Assembly (NCBI GenBank): GCA_017519685.1
Contig: JAFWRV010000370.1
Span: 1-7,124 of the forward strand
Source of the DNA: Clostridia bacterium
GTDB lineage: Bacteria > Bacillota > Clostridia > Oscillospirales > Acutalibacteraceae
DNA length: 7,124 bases
Direction of reading: 5' to 3'
This document shows, piece after piece, positions 5,397 through 7,124 of this stretch; within the stretch, counting starts at the first letter, position 1, and each line of letters begins with the position of its first letter. The translations under genes were made by a program, and so were the position numbers. Under the pieces are notes generated by a model, which was not told where the DNA came from, did not search any database, and saw nothing but the letters and a program-made list of their open reading frames with translations.

Positions 5397-7103
5397 ATGA
5401 AAACATTAAAGAAATTTACGGCGCTTTTTCTGTCTGCTTTGACAGTAATGTTACTTTGTATAATTCCTTCATTTGCCGGCGCGGAAAGCGACAAAATCAA
5501 ATTTGCCGTCGCTACCGATATTCATCTTAAACTGCCTGATGCGGAGGTACCGGTGAACTATCCCGAAAGTGAGCTTTACTATCACGCCGACAGTTCGGGA
5601 AATCTTAATTTCGAAGCGGCGGGTATTGTAAAGAGCGCTCTTGAAAAAGCGGAGAAAAACGGCGTGGATTTCGTTATGATGAGCGGCGATTTTGCCCATA
5701 ACGGCAGGGAGGATCAGCACAGATTTTTTGCCTCTCTGCTTGAAGATTTTCAGAATGAAAGCGGCATTCCCGTTTATATTGTTCCGGGCAACCACGACTA
5801 TTACGATTCCGGTGTCGACGATCTGAAACAGTATTATGCCAACCTCGGATTGGACAAGGCGATTGCTGTTGACAGCGAAACCTTTTCATATACCGCGGAT
5901 CTGTCCGATAAATACAGACTTATAGCTATTGACTCAAATGACCCCGGCGATGACGGAGACGGCATTGATGACAGACTGTTCTCCTGGATTGAAACTCAGG
6001 CAAAAGTCGCCGCGACGGACGGCAAAACCGTCATAGCCACAATGCACCATCCTTTGCTTGAGCCGATACCGTATGCTCATATCCTGATGAAGGATTTTAT
6101 AGTCAGAAATTATGAGGACGTTGCGGAGAAATTCGCTCAGTGGGGAATTCAGTATGTGTTTACCGGGCACGAGCACGGTAATAATATAACATCGTTTACC
6201 GGCTCAAACGGCAAGGTGGTTTATGATATTCTTTCCACCGCGCTGACTTCTTATCCGCTTGAATTCCGTATGGTGGATATGAGCAGCAGTAAAGTTGAGA
6301 TAAGCATGGAACGTGTCACCGAAGCGGATTTCGATTATATTCCCGCTTCATACAACGATGCCCAGCGCGAGCTTATAAAGAAAGATTATACCGCGTATTC
6401 ACTCGGATATTTCAAATATTCGGTAGCAAAAAAGATTGACAGGGTTATTGCTCCCGAGTCTCTTAAAAGGATGCTCAAGGCGGACAGCGGCGTCCTCGCC
6501 GACGCTGTCGATACCGTGATGCCAATTGTCATCGAGGCGCTTGATATGCCTCTTTATGAAAAGGATACGGACGGCGTAAGCGTGGAGAAACTTGCCGCAT
6601 CGGCAGGCGCGAAGCTTCCGGAATCGGATTATGAATCTCTTATGGATGTCATAACAACGGTTGTGTCTGTTGTTTACAGGGGAAATGAGGATATACCCAC
6701 CTCGGCCTCGCCCGAGGGAAAGATAGTTATTATCGCTCTCAACACTCTGCTCAAATATGTCCTTTCGGAAACGGGAAACAGGGTGACGACCGATTCTCTC
6801 AATAAGATTGCCTCCGTTTTCGGACTTGACAGTATTGAGTATGTTGATTTGTATAAATGGAACAGAGCGCTTGTTTTAGGCGCCGACAACAGCTATGAGA
6901 TTGCGACGGCAGTGCTTGCGCCGCTGCTTGACAAGTTCCTGCTTGACGACGGTATTCCCGACAGAAACGCTGTCCTGGGAGGCCCCGGCACAACCGAGGC
7001 GAAAGCGCCGCTGTTTGAAACTTTTCTGTTAAGAATAAAGGAATTTTTCAGATATATTTTCAGTATCTTCAATGCCGCGCTGATTTTTCCGGTTAACTGT
7101 TAA
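5397..7103 (+). CDS. Exported calcineurin-like metallophosphoesterase
   Basis: This 568-residue protein has a clear signal peptide (MKTLKKF, then a hydrophobic core at 8-26, likely cleavage after AGA at 29), so it acts outside the membrane. The two-metal phosphoesterase fold is complete: D41-I-H43, G97-D98, G131-N132-H133-D134, H217-H218 and G257-H258-E259-H260. The fold occupies about residues 34-305. The remaining 260 residues are mainly helical, of unknown role, and end with a basic-hydrophobic helix (LRIKEFFRYIFSIFNAAL, 545-562) that may touch the membrane. An acidic loop at 179-192 (DSNDPGDDGDGIDD) looks like a calcium site and is an insertion near the active site. Candidate substrates for such exported enzymes include phosphodiesters, nucleotides and cell-wall phosphates; the sequence does not decide. 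GGAGG lies seven bases before ATG. It is read divergently from the GH16 operon. Confidence 0.9.
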   Translation: MKTLKKFTALFLSALTVMLLCIIPSFAGAESDKIKFAVATDIHLKLPDAEVPVNYPESELYYHADSSGNLNFEAAGIVKSALEKAEKNGVDFVMMSGDFAHNGREDQHRFFASLLEDFQNESGIPVYIVPGNHDYYDSGVDDLKQYYANLGLDKAIAVDSETFSYTADLSDKYRLIAIDSNDPGDDGDGIDDRLFSWIETQAKVAATDGKTVIATMHHPLLEPIPYAHILMKDFIVRNYEDVAEKFAQWGIQYVFTGHEHGNNITSFTGSNGKVVYDILSTALTSYPLEFRMVDMSSSKVEISMERVTEADFDYIPASYNDAQRELIKKDYTAYSLGYFKYSVAKKIDRVIAPESLKRMLKADSGVLADAVDTVMPIVIEALDMPLYEKDTDGVSVEKLAASAGAKLPESDYESLMDVITTVVSVVYRGNEDIPTSASPEGKIVIIALNTLLKYVLSETGNRVTTDSLNKIASVFGLDSIEYVDLYKWNRALVLGADNSYEIATAVLAPLLDKFLLDDGIPDRNAVLGGPGTTEAKAPLFETFLLRIKEFFRYIFSIFNAALIFPVNC

Positions 7104-7115
7104 GGAGAGATATAA

Positions 7116-7124
7116 TTGAAAAAG
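7116..7124 (+). CDS. Probable start of the next gene (TTG start), cut by the window end
   Basis: AAGGAGAG (7102-7109) directly follows the metallophosphoesterase stop codon, and TTG at 7116 lies six bases later, followed by two Lys codons as in a signal-peptide start. Only three codons are visible. The 12-base gap implies the same transcript as the phosphoesterase. Product unknown. Confidence 0.4.

Overview
The window reads like chromosomal DNA of an anaerobic, gut-type clostridium (Oscillospirales or Ruminococcaceae-like). This is inferred from four things: strong AGGAGG-type ribosome binding sites with near-consensus sigma-A promoters, moderate G+C, an XRE/ImmA/small-protein gene trio that I recall as common in Clostridia, and a GPH-type sugar transporter beside a GH16 glycanase. 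No RNA genes, insertion sequences, CRISPR arrays or phage genes were seen.

Layout. Bases 2-601 hold the 3' part of a COG0523 (CobW/ZagA-like) metallochaperone GTPase: an extreme His/Asp metal-binding tract followed by a complete CobW C-terminal domain. The 90 bases before the tract do not look like the GTPase and contain a terminator-like hairpin, so a rearrangement or assembly joint near base 90 is suspected. A good terminator (634-676) closes this gene. A strong promoter (TTGACA-17-TAAACT) then drives a three-gene operon at 845-2080: an XRE repressor, an ImmA/IrrE-type metalloprotease whose expected job is to inactivate such a repressor, and an 85-residue beta-rich protein of unknown function. 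A bidirectional terminator (2079-2113) separates this operon from a convergent one.

The minus strand carries a two-gene operon read from 5258 down to 2130: an exported or anchored GH16 beta-glucanase, then a 739-residue MFS (GPH-type) glycoside transporter with an unusual charged cytoplasmic tail of about 270 residues. Together they suggest cleavage of a beta-glucan outside the cell and import of the fragments.

Divergently from the GH16 gene, an exported metallophosphoesterase (5397-7103) is read to the right, probably followed by another gene that starts with TTG at 7116. The two divergent promoters have -35 boxes only 16 bases apart, inside a perfect inverted repeat, so shared control is possible.

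No wholly new system is proven. The best leads are the XRE/ImmA/85-residue-protein module with its putative operator, the odd joint at the start of the COG0523 fragment, and the tail of the transporter.
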